Under the pieces are notes generated by a model. That model made no database searches and was not told where the DNA came from. It was given only the letters and a program-made list of their open reading frames with translations. This document shows positions 1 to 8,705 of a stretch of 64,000 bases of DNA, one piece after another. Origin of the DNA: Gemmatimonas aurantiaca T-27 (GTDB lineage Bacteria; Gemmatimonadota; Gemmatimonadetes; Gemmatimonadales; Gemmatimonadaceae). The translations under genes and the position numbers were made by a program. The stretch is from assembly GCF_000010305.1 (NCBI RefSeq), contig NC_012489.1:4347646-4411645 (forward strand), written 5' to 3'. Every line of letters begins with the position of its first letter. The first letter of the stretch is position 1.

Positions 1-566
1 CAGGGCAGTTCGTTGCGGGATCTCCCTACATGCGAATCGCAAACTGGGAGCATGTGTACTACACTCCGCTTTTCAATGGCCTAATGGGGGGCGACTACTA
101 TACCGTCGGTGAATACAACGCGGCAGCATTGAACCTGATTGCGGGTCGGCGTGCCGTTCTTGGAAATGCCAATGCTCCTGGAAACATTGGAGCATTTCTG
201 AATGACCTTCCTGCCCAGAATAGATTGAAGATTACGGATGCGGCGGGCGTTCCTATTGCCAGGGCATCAGTGCGCATCTATCAATCCACTCCGAAAGCGA
301 ATGAGTGGTACGGAAAATACTTCGACAACACACCAGATCTGCAATTGAGTACGGACGCGCAGGGGCAGGTGTTGCTTGGCAGAAACCCTTTTGGAGGATC
401 TGGCATTGTCCACACCTACGGTCACAGCAACGGAGTGGTGATCATCCGTGTGGAAGGGCAGGGTCGAGTTGGATACACATTTCTCGAATCAGCTATGTTC
501 AATTTGGAGTACTGGAGAGGCCATACTGCGCTCGGTGAATACATCCTCGCAGTTGTGCTCAGGTAA
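1..566 (+). CDS. C-terminal part of a secreted/extracellular protein (5' end off window)
   Basis: The reading frame is open from the left edge, so this is the end of a longer gene; the first in-window ATG (base 30) is only an internal methionine. About 188 residues are visible. The last ~110 residues look like an Ig-like or carboxypeptidase-regulatory-like beta-sandwich, judged by the pattern ITDAAGVPIARASVRIYQ followed by a DAQGQVLLG turn. The preceding part (EHVYYTPLFNGLMGGDYYTVGEYNAAALN) is not a motif I can name; it could be the end of a hydrolase catalytic domain. Same strand as the metalloprotease lipoprotein 176 bases downstream, with no gene between. Function not assigned. Confidence 0.6.
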   Translation, partial: GQFVAGSPYMRIANWEHVYYTPLFNGLMGGDYYTVGEYNAAALNLIAGRRAVLGNANAPGNIGAFLNDLPAQNRLKITDAAGVPIARASVRIYQSTPKANEWYGKYFDNTPDLQLSTDAQGQVLLGRNPFGGSGIVHTYGHSNGVVIIRVEGQGRVGYTFLESAMFNLEYWRGHTALGEYILAVVLR

Positions 567-742
567 GTCCTTTTGTCTGGAGCGTAAAGAAATGACGGCG
601 GTTGGCGAAGAGGCGGCTCAGCGCAGACATCACTGGATGTGTCCGCCTTTTACAGCGGAGTTTCGAGTAGCATTGCCTCATAGCATTTCTCGTAGCGCTA
701 TCGCGAATCACTGATCCTCAATTTCAGCCGCCACGCCCGCCG

Positions 743-2368
743 ATGCGATCCTTCACGATGGCCCAATTAGTGCGAAACTGGCCCTGGGCACTTCTGGTGT
801 TTTTGATTTCGTGCAGCTCGCCTGACAATCGTTCAACCAATCCCGTGCGCGATCCAGTCGTTCAGGTAACGCTGTCGTCTTCGGCTTCTGAGCTCACCGT
901 TGGGCAGACTGCAATTTTGACAGCTATGATCACTGGTCGCACGGGTCAGGTGCTCTCGGATCGCGCAGTCACGTATCGCTCGGAAACACCGGAAATTGCT
1001 ATGGTCAGTTCGACAGGCACCGTTGCTGCACTCGCGGTCGGAACGGCTAGAATTGTTGCAACGAGTGAGGGTATCAACGGTGGGATTACACTGACGGTCT
1101 CCGCTGCACCAATCGCCAGTATTGTCATCACGCTACCGAACGCCGTGCTCGAGGTCGGTGCGACAGCGCAAGCATTGGCCGCGGTGCGTGATGCAAACGG
1201 TGCGCTGCTTTCCGGTCGACCGATCACATGGCGCAGCAACAATTCATCTGTGGCGTCGATTAGTGCGAGCGGCGCAATCACCGCCCTCGCCATCGGTACC
1301 ACCACGATTGCTGCGACGACAGAAAACGTGACGGGAACCGCCACACTTACTGTGACTGCTGCCACATTGAGTACATTCCGCGTGCGATTTGATCCTCATG
1401 GGCTCATAGTTGGAGACACGCTCGTCCCACTTTGGATTGCGGAGTCTGCCACGACAGGAAATCGATCGAGCTTCGTGCGATTTGAGCTGCTTCGCGGAAA
1501 TTCCGCCGTGAGCGTTGATAGCGTGACAGGTCGTATTGTCGCAATTGCGCCGGGCAGCGGAGTGGTGCGTGCGCGTGTCGATGGCAACACACTTGATGCG
1601 ACGATCGAAGTTTTTCCACCATCGCCAGTACGGTTCGCCATTTTGTGGCAAGGGACGAATCGCCCTTCGACTCGCGTACAGGCTGCCGTTGAGCGCGGTG
1701 TGCGACGTTGGGAGCGTGTGTTCATTGCTCGAATGCATGGGTCAGCGATTCGCCATACGCTTCCTGCGAACAGCTGCGCCAACGATCAGCCCCTTGACAT
1801 CAATACCCAGGATTTCGTTTTCGTCATTCGTACTGGTGCTGTGGTGGCATCGGGCGCATCCGGTAGACCTTGTTCCACATTGAGCAACTCATTGCCATTT
1901 GCAGGCGCCATCATGTACGACGACAATGAATTCACCCGAGAGGTCGGGCTTGATTCTGCCTCTTTGTGGGTCGTAGAAGCGACGGCTGCCCACGAAGCCG
2001 GACATGCGCTTGGAATTGGTGCATTCAAGACAAATGTCCTCTCTGGTGTGCCGATCACGACACCGTTAGCGCCATCACCCAGTGAGGGGGTGAACTTCTT
2101 TTTGGGTGCTGCCGCGCTGAGAGCGTACAAAGCCCTTGGGGCCAATCAGATGACCGCCGCCGTGCCTTTGTCCGGCGGTGGCTTTCATTGGGCAACCCCA
2201 CCATTTTCCGGCGAACTTATGGGCTCGTGGTCAACGCGTGGTTTCGTGCGGATATCCTCAGTTTCAGTGGGAGCATTGATGGACTTCGGCTGGCCAGTCA
2301 GCGTACTGCTCGCTGACCGTTACTCACTTGGACTCAATGCACAAGGTCAAGGTGGCGACCGCCCGTAG
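743..2368 (+). CDS. BIG2-repeat lipoprotein with leishmanolysin-like (M8) metalloprotease domain
   Basis: 541 residues. The N-terminus is a lipoprotein signal (LLVFLISC, Cys near residue 24), placing it on the outer surface or in the periplasm. Two BIG2-type Ig-like repeats follow (about residues 40-120 and 125-205; hallmarks SVASISASGAITALAIGTTT). The C-terminal half has a metzincin-type zinc site: HEAGHALGIG at 417-426, a distal HW at 482-483 (probable third ligand), ELM at 491-493 as the Met-turn, then SVGALMDFGWPV, the ending typical of bacterial leishmanolysin-like proteins. Expected role is extracellular proteolysis; substrate unknown. An alternative start is Met6. The family assignment is from motif order only. 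Confidence 0.8.
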   Translation: MRSFTMAQLVRNWPWALLVFLISCSSPDNRSTNPVRDPVVQVTLSSSASELTVGQTAILTAMITGRTGQVLSDRAVTYRSETPEIAMVSSTGTVAALAVGTARIVATSEGINGGITLTVSAAPIASIVITLPNAVLEVGATAQALAAVRDANGALLSGRPITWRSNNSSVASISASGAITALAIGTTTIAATTENVTGTATLTVTAATLSTFRVRFDPHGLIVGDTLVPLWIAESATTGNRSSFVRFELLRGNSAVSVDSVTGRIVAIAPGSGVVRARVDGNTLDATIEVFPPSPVRFAILWQGTNRPSTRVQAAVERGVRRWERVFIARMHGSAIRHTLPANSCANDQPLDINTQDFVFVIRTGAVVASGASGRPCSTLSNSLPFAGAIMYDDNEFTREVGLDSASLWVVEATAAHEAGHALGIGAFKTNVLSGVPITTPLAPSPSEGVNFFLGAAALRAYKALGANQMTAAVPLSGGGFHWATPPFSGELMGSWSTRGFVRISSVSVGALMDFGWPVSVLLADRYSLGLNAQGQGGDRP

Positions 2369-2400
2369 CACAAAACACAGGCGGCACTGGCGTTGCGGAT

Positions 2401-2815
2401 TCACGATCTGGATCTGGTATGCATATTTGAACGATGCGGCCGTGCCACGATCGCCGCAGCGCGATCGAGTAACCCGTTCAGCTCCACCCGCGAGAGAGAA
2501 CGACCATTGAGTACAACCATCCCGATGCGTTTGTGTGGTCGATGTTCTCGAGCGGATTCGCTTCGAGTAGCATGAGGTCGGCCAACTTGCACGACGAGAT
2601 CGTCTCCAATCTGCATCGCGTCCGAGGAATCGGACCGGATTGACGGTCGCGTTTTGCAAGGTAGCCAACGGGGTCACGCCATCGGACACATTGACAGGGA
2701 CGACCATTCCAGCGACCAAGAGAATGGCTGTACCTGTCCCACAACCCTGTGATCAGCACGTTCCCTTCCGCGTCGATGATTCGGGCACCGCGCGGGATGC
2801 GCTTTCTTACTGCTG
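2401..2815 (-). pseudogene. amidohydrolase (imidazolonepropionase-like) remnant
   Basis: Pieces of one metal-dependent amidohydrolase occur in order on the minus strand but in different frames: RGARIIDAEGNVL...GLWD.YSHS (about 2816-2740; the strand after which the family has HxH), VPVNVSDGVTPLATLQNATV (about 2701-2640), KLADLMLLEANPLENIDH (2588-2530) and VVLNGRSLSRVELNGLLDRA (about 2520-2450). In intact relatives the first two are separated by some 250 residues, so there is a large internal deletion plus frameshifts. No functional product is expected. It is flanked by another broken gene, marking this interval as decaying DNA. Confidence 0.7.
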
Positions 2816-2829
2816 TTGCGCAGACGTGA

Positions 2830-3192
2830 CTAGCCCGAGTGCCGTGGTTGTCCGAAAGGGAGCCAAAATCGATTGAGGTCGCGAACGATGAATTCGCGCA
2901 TACCATACTCCGTATCATGCACGGACTCGATGAGCTCGGCCACCGCCGCAACCCGGGCGTACGCCGCTTCGAGATCCTCGACGTATACGTAGAGGTCCAC
3001 CTCGCGCCGCGCCGCCTAGCTTGGTATGCGGCCGACATTCAACATGAGCTCGCTCGCACCGATGGTGAGGCGCGCCCAGAGCATCTCACCGCCGTCGACA
3101 TGAGCACCATCGAGAGTGAATCCAATCGATTCGTGCCCGCGCGCAGTGGCTGCTACATCGGAGACATGAATCATCGGTACGGCTCGACTCAT
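2830..3192 (-). pseudogene. VOC/glyoxalase-like protein interrupted by an in-frame TAG
   Basis: Read from ATG at 3192 the frame gives MSRAVPMIHVSDVAATARGH, ESIGFTLDGAH, GEMLWARLTIGASELMLNVG, then a TAG at codon 59 (bases 3018-3016), then AARREVDLYVYVEDLEAAYA and HDTEYGMREFIVRDLNRFW to a second TAG at 2832-2830. The 120-codon span, paired beta-alpha-beta-beta-beta modules and the GMREFIVRDLNRFW ending match small vicinal-oxygen-chelate (glyoxalase/bleomycin-resistance-like) proteins. A residue or more may also be missing near codon 19, where the family normally has WYESIGF. The single nonsense codon makes this a broken gene; readthrough has no support. Confidence 0.75.
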
Positions 3193-3243
3193 ATTCAGAA
3201 GCTCCCAATGGCGTTCTGCAACTTGGCTTTCGAACGCAAAAAC

Positions 3244-3810
3244 CTATTTCTTCACCCAACGTTTTGCAAAAAACTCTACTTCAGAGTAGAGATCGGCCGT
3301 CTGAACCTCAACTCTCTTGAATGCGATCCATGCACCATACAGATGCCAAGCACGACGAACTGGCACGCCGTAGTACTCTTTCAGCGGCTCCTCGGTTGCG
3401 GCCTGAAGACGCACGGTGATCCCGAGATGTTCCAAGTGATTCAAGATCATGATCAGTGCTTCCGTCCGCTCACTCGATGCCTTGACGGCCTTCACGAATT
3501 CATTTCTATCTCTTCCATGGGTCTCGCGCCGAAGATCGGCGGCAATGCGCAGCGCACGCACCATGTCAGGCGAATTTGACTTCGACATGAAATCCATGGC
3601 GTGTGAAAGACTTTCCAAACGCGGAAGTTCAAGCCGAACGTATCGGAGGGTTGGTTCATTGCTCGGAATGTTGGTGGTCAGGAATAGCACCTCGAGGTTT
3701 CCGCCTCGGTTCCTCAACAGCTCATTGCGCCAGTTGTTCACGTTGGCGGACCGATCACAAAGATCGTGTTGCCCGCCGGATCGTGCACACTGAAGGTGCG
3801 CGCCCCCCAC
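3244..3810 (-). pseudogene. DUF4760-like ORF, probably 5'-truncated
   Basis: Open for 188 codons, but the first ~24 residues are only an alternative reading of the neighbouring VOC gene's 3' end, so the native start is missing. From about residue 25 the sequence is NNWRNELLRNRGGNLEVLF, with a middle helical part and the ending EVEFFAKRWVKK, resembling DUF4760-type proteins, which are small, often membrane-anchored and of unknown function. If translated at all, it could start at the MDFMSKSN methionine, giving ~118 residues. It adjoins the two broken genes to its left, so I read it as another remnant. The family call is tentative. Confidence 0.4.
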
Positions 3811-4088
3811 GGCTCCTCACGTGGTGGATGCGGAATGGTGACCCGTGCCTGCCACTCTTCGTAGTACCGATCGGCGCTCTCCACCTGGAGTGACACGCAG
3901 GCGTGGCGGCCATGGCCTGCCATCGGCGCGTCGATCGTCACCCACATCGAACCGCGCGCCAGCCCGAGCAGCCCCGTTCGGCCGTCCTCGCTCGCCTCGA
4001 AGCGCACGGTGAAACCGAGCCCGTCGACATAAAACGCGCGGGCCTCCCGCAAATCATCCGCCGGCAGAACCGCAATCGCGAGTTCCAT
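3738..4088 (-). CDS. VOC family (glyoxalase/bleomycin-resistance-like) protein
   Basis: 116 residues starting MELAIAVLPADDLREARAFY and ending FSVHDPAGNTIFVIGPPT, a single VOC module pair of normal length. The upstream ATG at 4175 is less likely because the ATG at 4088 has a strong Shine-Dalgarno (GGGGAGG, 4 bases before). VOC proteins are metal-dependent dioxygenases, isomerases or resistance proteins; DPAGN is the usual turn before the last metal-binding strand. Substrate unknown. Divergent from the signal-peptide protein at 4224. The intact state contrasts with the broken VOC copy 550 bases away; the two share only the fold, not close identity. Confidence 0.8.
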   Translation of the reverse strand: MELAIAVLPADDLREARAFYVDGLGFTVRFEASEDGRTGLLGLARGSMWVTIDAPMAGHGRHACVSLQVESADRYYEEWQARVTIPHPPREEPWGARTFSVHDPAGNTIFVIGPPT

Positions 4089-4223
4089 CACACCTCCCCG
4101 TGATCGACAACCTGTGATCGACAAACTGTGACCGACAACCGTGGTAACACACTTGATCGTTGACACGTCCCGCATGAGCCGCGTAGGATAGGCACCTTCC
4201 TCTCCGGCGGAGTCTTCAAAATC

Positions 4224-4724
4224 GTGCCAGCCACCACCCGCGCCTTCGCGGCCCCCTTCTCCCTGCTGTTGCTGTTGCTTGTGGCGCCCGTCTGTCTCGC
4301 CCAGAGCCCCGATGCCAATATCCGAGCGGTCATCGCGGTTGCCGACTCGGTGCTCGTGGCGCTGTCGAACGGCGACAATGTGACGCTCAAGCGGCTGACG
4401 CTGGACTCGGCCATCGTGGGCACCGTTGGCGTGCGGAATGGCGCCGAGCGGATGGCCATCGGATCATGGGCACCCTACACGTCGCGCACCGGCCCATCGG
4501 ATTTTACGGAACGAGGGTTCGGAGCGACAGCACGTGTTCAGGATCGCGTCGCTCAGGTGTGGGTGCCGTATGATCTGTACGTCGGCAAGACCTGGTCACA
4601 CTGCGGCGTCGATGCGTTCACACTGGTGAAAAGCGATGGTCGGTGGCGGGTCGCGTCACTCATCTATACCATCGAACAGCCACCCGCGTGCAAAAAGCAT
4701 CCGGCCGGACCGCCGCCGCAGTAA
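4224..4724 (+). CDS. secreted SnoaL/NTF2-like (DUF4440-type) protein
   Basis: 166 residues from a GTG start. Residues 1-26 form a Sec signal peptide with a poly-Leu core and a likely cleavage after LAQ. The mature part (AVIAVADSVLVALSNGDNVTL ... GRWRVASLIYTIEQP) has the helix-rich start and the W-R-V/I-x-x-x-x-Y-T final strand of NTF2-like DUF4440 proteins, which form a cone-shaped pocket and often have no assigned substrate. Three cysteines remain after the signal. The gene is monocistronic by position: divergent from VOC and convergent with the signal peptidase. Confidence is good for export and fold, low for any reaction. Confidence 0.65.
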   Translation: MPATTRAFAAPFSLLLLLLVAPVCLAQSPDANIRAVIAVADSVLVALSNGDNVTLKRLTLDSAIVGTVGVRNGAERMAIGSWAPYTSRTGPSDFTERGFGATARVQDRVAQVWVPYDLYVGKTWSHCGVDAFTLVKSDGRWRVASLIYTIEQPPACKKHPAGPPPQ

Positions 4725-4805
4725 CCCCCAGCGACTTCCTTCAGGGGAAATGAGACGCGGGTCCTTTGGGTCTTTCGTTCGTTGGCATGCGAAGAAGGAC
4801 TCTTG

Positions 4806-5699
4806 TCAGGCGCCCACCCCCAGACCGATGCGGGACCACCGGATGATACCGGTGTCGGGGTCACGCGAAAAGTAGATCCAGACCGGGCGACCAACGAGCG
4901 CATCAGTGGCGATGAATCCACGATAGCGGCTGTCGAAGCTGTTCGCTCTATCGTCCCCAAGGACGAAGTACGCGCCGTCCGGTACTACCAAGGGACCCCA
5001 GGTACCGTACGTCGCCTGATAGCCTGCAGCGTCTGTGCGATCACGTAGGTGACCACGCTGCCACTCGAATTGTGGATCGGTCAGGCTGCCACTCCCATCT
5101 TCGGCATGCGCGTAGGGTTCGTGCGCCAGCGTACCGTTCACAATGAACTGGAAATCGCGCATGCTGATGGTGTCGCCCGGCAGCCCGACCACGCGGTGAA
5201 TGTTCCGCTGGCCGCTGGCCTGGTATACGACCAGCTCGCCACGCGTCACCGGATTCGGCGCGCGTGGCGATGAAAGCAGGTAGTCACCCGGCAAGATCGT
5301 CGGCGCCATCGAACCACCGGGAAACCGGTGGGCTTCCACGATGTGGCGCTTCGTGAGACCGAAGATCCAGGGTTGCACGATGAAACCGACACCAAGGCAG
5401 ACCGGCAGCAGGACGTACCACCGTTGCACCCTGCGGCGAGGCTCCGATGTGTCACGCCGAGCGACGCGTGCGGCGTCGAGCACAACCGCGAGGAAACCGG
5501 CAAGCAGCAGGACGATGAGCACGACGCGGAGCGGTGCGGTCGAGGCCACCAACGTCAGGTACACCAGCCCGAAGCCCAACACCTGCAACAATATGAACGC
5601 GGCGATTGCACGCAGCGCCCGTCCGGCATACAGGTGTCCGAGGCCGGGCATCAGGACACTCAGCAGCGCGGCGACCCAACCGTGGGAACGCGACATCAT
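4806..5699 (-). CDS. lepB: type I signal peptidase (S26) with N-terminal membrane domain; general base is His not Lys
   Basis: 298 residues counting from the tandem ATG at 5699/5696. Residues 1-120 carry three to four membrane segments beginning VLMPGLGHLYAGRALRA, an extension seen in some S26 proteins. The catalytic domain has box B GGSMAPTILPGD (Ser130), box D NIHRVVGLPGDTI and box E VLGDDRANSFDSRYRG (248-261). In ordinary bacterial (P-type) enzymes the residue at His168 is the catalytic Lys of the KRVVGLPGD box; here it is His, as in ER-type/SipW signal peptidases, although boxes D and E are otherwise bacterial. It should cleave signal peptides at the outer face of the cytoplasmic membrane if the Ser-His pair works. 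ORF extends 39 codons upstream without support. Confidence 0.85.
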   Translation of the reverse strand: MMSRSHGWVAALLSVLMPGLGHLYAGRALRAIAAFILLQVLGFGLVYLTLVASTAPLRVVLIVLLLAGFLAVVLDAARVARRDTSEPRRRVQRWYVLLPVCLGVGFIVQPWIFGLTKRHIVEAHRFPGGSMAPTILPGDYLLSSPRAPNPVTRGELVVYQASGQRNIHRVVGLPGDTISMRDFQFIVNGTLAHEPYAHAEDGSGSLTDPQFEWQRGHLRDRTDAAGYQATYGTWGPLVVPDGAYFVLGDDRANSFDSRYRGFIATDALVGRPVWIYFSRDPDTGIIRWSRIGLGVGA

Positions 5700-5923
5700 T
5701 CGCCCCCCAGAGCCTGAAACAATCGCATGCACTCCTCGGCGTTCGTGTACAAGAGAAACGCTGTCATGCAGCCGGCGTGAAGGATTCGATTGCCGATCCG
5801 TCCACGTCAGCCACAAGAATCGTAGGCAGATTGCTTAGTTACGGACAGGTCGCACAGATGTGGCGGGAATTGACGACGGTGACTTATTTCGTTCACGGAC
5901 AGAGAAACTCATGACACCAAACC

Positions 5924-6862
5924 TTGGCCGATAGCCACACAAGCCAGTACACCGCAGAGCAGGGTGCCGCTTCGGCGTCCCTCGCCGCTGCCGTTGCCTG
6001 CATCTGCTTCGGCGCTTCCGTCGTCGCCACGCGCTATGTCGTACCCCAAACGACACCAGTGGTGCTGGCCTTCCTGCGATACGTCATCGCCAGTGCGTGC
6101 ATGTTCGCGCTGTTGCGAGGCCGCGCGCTGGTAGCGATGCCAGGGCGCGACCGCGCGCAGATTGCACTGCTCGGCGCGCTCTTTTTTGGGCTCTTCCCCT
6201 GGAGCTTCAGCGCGTCGCTGACGCACCTGCCAGCGGCCACCGTGGCGCTCATCGTCGCTACGAACCCGCTGGTGACACTCGCACTCTCCGTACTACGTGG
6301 CACCGAACGCCTGTCCGCGCGCATGGTCATCGGACAACTGCTCGCGCTCGCCGGCATCGTGCTCGCCATTGATCCCGCGCGTGCGACCGCGGCACAGAGC
6401 ACATCGGGCACCAACTACTGGATCGGTTACGTGCTGGCATTCACCACGGTGATCTGCGGCTCGATTTACAATGTGTGGTCACGACCTTTGCTGCTGCGAT
6501 ATTCATCGGCTTTGGTCACGACATGGGCGATGGTCGCCGGTGTGCTCTTGCTCGCCCCACTGGCACTGCTGCAGGGACTCGGTACACACACGCGCACGAT
6601 TTCGCTCAACGGTTGGTTGGCCGTGCTCTTTCTCGGCACACTGGGCGGCGCCGTGGGATTTGGTCTCTGGAGTTACGCACTGCGTCGATCCACACCTTCA
6701 CGGGTGGCGGTGTTCCTCGCACTCAATCCGATTTCTGCCATCGCACTGGGCGTATTCCTGCTCGGTGAGCCGATCACCATGCGCCTGATTCTGGCGCTCG
6801 TGGCGGTATTGGCCGGCATCAATCTCGCGACACGCATGCCGGTCACATCGACTGAACGCTGA
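5924..6862 (+). CDS. EamA/DMT-family permease
   Basis: 312 residues with about ten hydrophobic segments arranged as two EamA repeats (first from ASLAAAVACICFGASVVATR, second from GYVLAFTTVICGSIYNVWSR). The hallmark LGTLGGAVGFGLWSYALR and the closing GEPITMRLILALVAVLAGI are typical of drug/metabolite exporters in the inner membrane. The start used is TTG (MADSH...); an ATG 13 bases upstream opens only a 7-codon frame, which may couple translation. Substrate cannot be told. Divergent from the signal peptidase with 224 bases between start codons, convergent with the lipid-kinase-like gene. Confidence 0.85.
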   Translation: MADSHTSQYTAEQGAASASLAAAVACICFGASVVATRYVVPQTTPVVLAFLRYVIASACMFALLRGRALVAMPGRDRAQIALLGALFFGLFPWSFSASLTHLPAATVALIVATNPLVTLALSVLRGTERLSARMVIGQLLALAGIVLAIDPARATAAQSTSGTNYWIGYVLAFTTVICGSIYNVWSRPLLLRYSSALVTTWAMVAGVLLLAPLALLQGLGTHTRTISLNGWLAVLFLGTLGGAVGFGLWSYALRRSTPSRVAVFLALNPISAIALGVFLLGEPITMRLILALVAVLAGINLATRMPVTSTER

Positions 6863-6870
6863 ACGGCAGC

Positions 6871-7869
6871 CTACAGATCGCGGGATGCCGACGGTGTCTT
6901 GAGCAGCCACAGCGGCTCTGGCAACACGCGGATCACAATGGGCGCTCGCATCCACGCTACCTCACCGTCGAACGCCACCTTCACCGTGCGTCGGCCAAGA
7001 GCGGAGGCGGGGCGAATCACGAGCTCCTCACAGGGGAAGTGATCGACGCCGTCCGCATCGCCCAACTGCCCCATCGCGCCGCGGAGCATGAGTCCCACCA
7101 TGGCCATGGATCCGATGGGCTTGAGGATCACGGCGGTCAGGTGAGCCGCCTTGTCTTCGGTTGCATCGGCGTCTCCGAGACCGAGCTTTTCGAGCTGCAG
7201 ACGATTGTTGCCGACGAACAGCGTGAGCGTGCGCAGCTCGCGCTGTTTCGCCTCCCACGCCACACGCAGACGCAACGGGGCCTGCGCGCGGAGCAGTGTG
7301 CCAGCGGCCGCGCCCAATGAGATCACACGACTGCGGCCGAACCGGGCCTGCCAGCGCTCGCGATCTTCCAGCAGTTCCGGATACACGCCAAGACTGGCAT
7401 TGACGAGGAAAAGCCGTTCATTGATCGCCGAAGCCTGAACCGGCTCCGGGCGCCCCGCGAGTAGCCAGGGCAACGCGTCGGCGATCTCCGTGGGCGCGCC
7501 ATGTTCGCGCGCGAAGAAGTTGAAGGTGCCCTCGGGAATCACCCCCATCGGGCAACCGGTGGTGTGTGCGAGCTGCGCCACCGTGTTGATCGTGCCGTCG
7601 CCGCCCACCGCCACCACCGCGCAGTGTTCCCGTTGTGCCTGCGCGGTGGCATCGCGTGCGACCCGCTCAAGTTCCCCCGGCCCGGCCAACCAAATGCGCC
7701 CGGTACGACCGGCGGCATCCAGCGCCGACCTGATGGCCTCCTGGGTCGCGTCGGTGTCGGAATTACCTGCCTTGCCGTTGAGGACGAACTGCAACGGCGC
7801 CGCAACATCGAAGGCAGGGCGCTGTGACCCTGACGGCGCCGCCGGCGGGACGGCGTTCGCTTTTGACAT
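6871..7869 (-). CDS. diacylglycerol-kinase-family (YegS/BmrU-like) lipid kinase
   Basis: About 332 residues from ATG 7869, which has AAGG at suitable spacing; a longer ORF upstream lacks family similarity. The catalytic signature AVGGDGTINTVA with PMGVIPEGTFNFFAREHG is the DAGK_cat nucleotide-binding loop, and the C-terminal lobe ends with VAFDGEVAWMRAPIVIRVLP, as in YegS-like kinases. Expected to phosphorylate a membrane lipid alcohol with ATP. GTFNFFAR replaces the commoner GTxNDxAR, so the substrate class may differ. It lies 71 bases downstream of the thi-operon SDR on the same strand and may be co-transcribed. Confidence 0.82.
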   Translation of the reverse strand: MSKANAVPPAAPSGSQRPAFDVAAPLQFVLNGKAGNSDTDATQEAIRSALDAAGRTGRIWLAGPGELERVARDATAQAQREHCAVVAVGGDGTINTVAQLAHTTGCPMGVIPEGTFNFFAREHGAPTEIADALPWLLAGRPEPVQASAINERLFLVNASLGVYPELLEDRERWQARFGRSRVISLGAAAGTLLRAQAPLRLRVAWEAKQRELRTLTLFVGNNRLQLEKLGLGDADATEDKAAHLTAVILKPIGSMAMVGLMLRGAMGQLGDADGVDHFPCEELVIRPASALGRRTVKVAFDGEVAWMRAPIVIRVLPEPLWLLKTPSASRDL

Positions 7870-7939
7870 GTAGCCTTGCGGGTAAGGCGTGGTTGCGGCG
7901 GCGACTCTTGCTGATCGAATCACAAGATCAGCAACCGCG

Positions 7940-8704
7940 TCACCCGAACACCAGTCCCCCATCGACAATCAGATTCTGTCCTGTCACCGCACGTGACCAC
8001 GGGCTGGCGAAGAACAGCACGGCATCTGCCAACTCTGCTGGCGTGGTGACGCGGCGCAGTGGTGTGCCGGCGGCAATGAGATCGAACACCGCATCGGGTG
8101 TGGCCGCACTGGCGTCGGTGGTTCGCAGCAGCCCGCCCGACACCATGTTCACCGTGATGCCCTGCGGCCCCAGCTCGGCCGCGGCCGTGCGCGTGAGCGC
8201 CAGCAGCGCCGACTTGGCGGCGGTGTAGTCGTGGTATGGCACCACAGGGTGCTGCACGAGATTGCTGCCGATCGTGATCACACGACCAAAGCCGGCGGCT
8301 GTCATGTCGGGGATGGCCTGCTGCAGCAGTGTGAGCGCACCCACACAGGCGGTGCGTGTCTGATCGAGCAGGTGATCGGCCGTGAGCGTGGTGAGTGTAT
8401 CACGCGCGTCGCCATTGAACGCGTAGTCAGCGATGGCATTGTGCACGAGCGTGGTGATCGGCCCCATGGTGCGGCGCGCTTCGTCGAACAGCGCGCTCAC
8501 CTGCGCGGCATCCCGTACATCCGCCTGTAACGCGCGAGTTCGTGGACCGAGCTCGGCCGCGAGCGCTTCGGCGCGTTCGCGGCTCGATCGGTAGTTGATG
8601 ATCACCTGTGCGCCTTCGCGAGCGAAGGCCGAGGCAATGGCTGCGCCCAGACCGCGCGCCGCGCCGGAGACGAGAACGACCTGGTCCTGCAATGCGTGCG
8701 ACAT
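7940..8704 (-). CDS. short-chain dehydrogenase/reductase, last member of the TPP-riboswitch operon
   Basis: 254 residues, classical SDR length. The N-terminal Rossmann glycine motif is SGAARGLGAA (about 13-22), the catalytic Ser lies in ITIGSN, and the catalytic Tyr/Lys in YHDYTAAKSA. The C-terminus ENLIVDGG-type ending is GQNLIVDGGLVFG. NAD(P)H-dependent carbonyl reduction is expected (FabG-like); the substrate is unknown. Its ATG follows the thiED stop codon by one base, so it is translated from the thiM-thiED message and should fall under the TPP riboswitch, which hints at a link to thiamine or cofactor metabolism. That link is inferred from position only. Confidence 0.85.
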   Translation of the reverse strand: MSHALQDQVVLVSGAARGLGAAIASAFAREGAQVIINYRSSRERAEALAAELGPRTRALQADVRDAAQVSALFDEARRTMGPITTLVHNAIADYAFNGDARDTLTTLTADHLLDQTRTACVGALTLLQQAIPDMTAAGFGRVITIGSNLVQHPVVPYHDYTAAKSALLALTRTAAAELGPQGITVNMVSGGLLRTTDASAATPDAVFDLIAAGTPLRRVTTPAELADAVLFFASPWSRAVTGQNLIVDGGLVFG

Positions 8705-8705
8705 A

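Noticed and set aside
3016-3018. TAG in the VOC gene read as a sense codon
   Set aside because: No sign of stop-codon recoding; flanking decay suggests a mutation.
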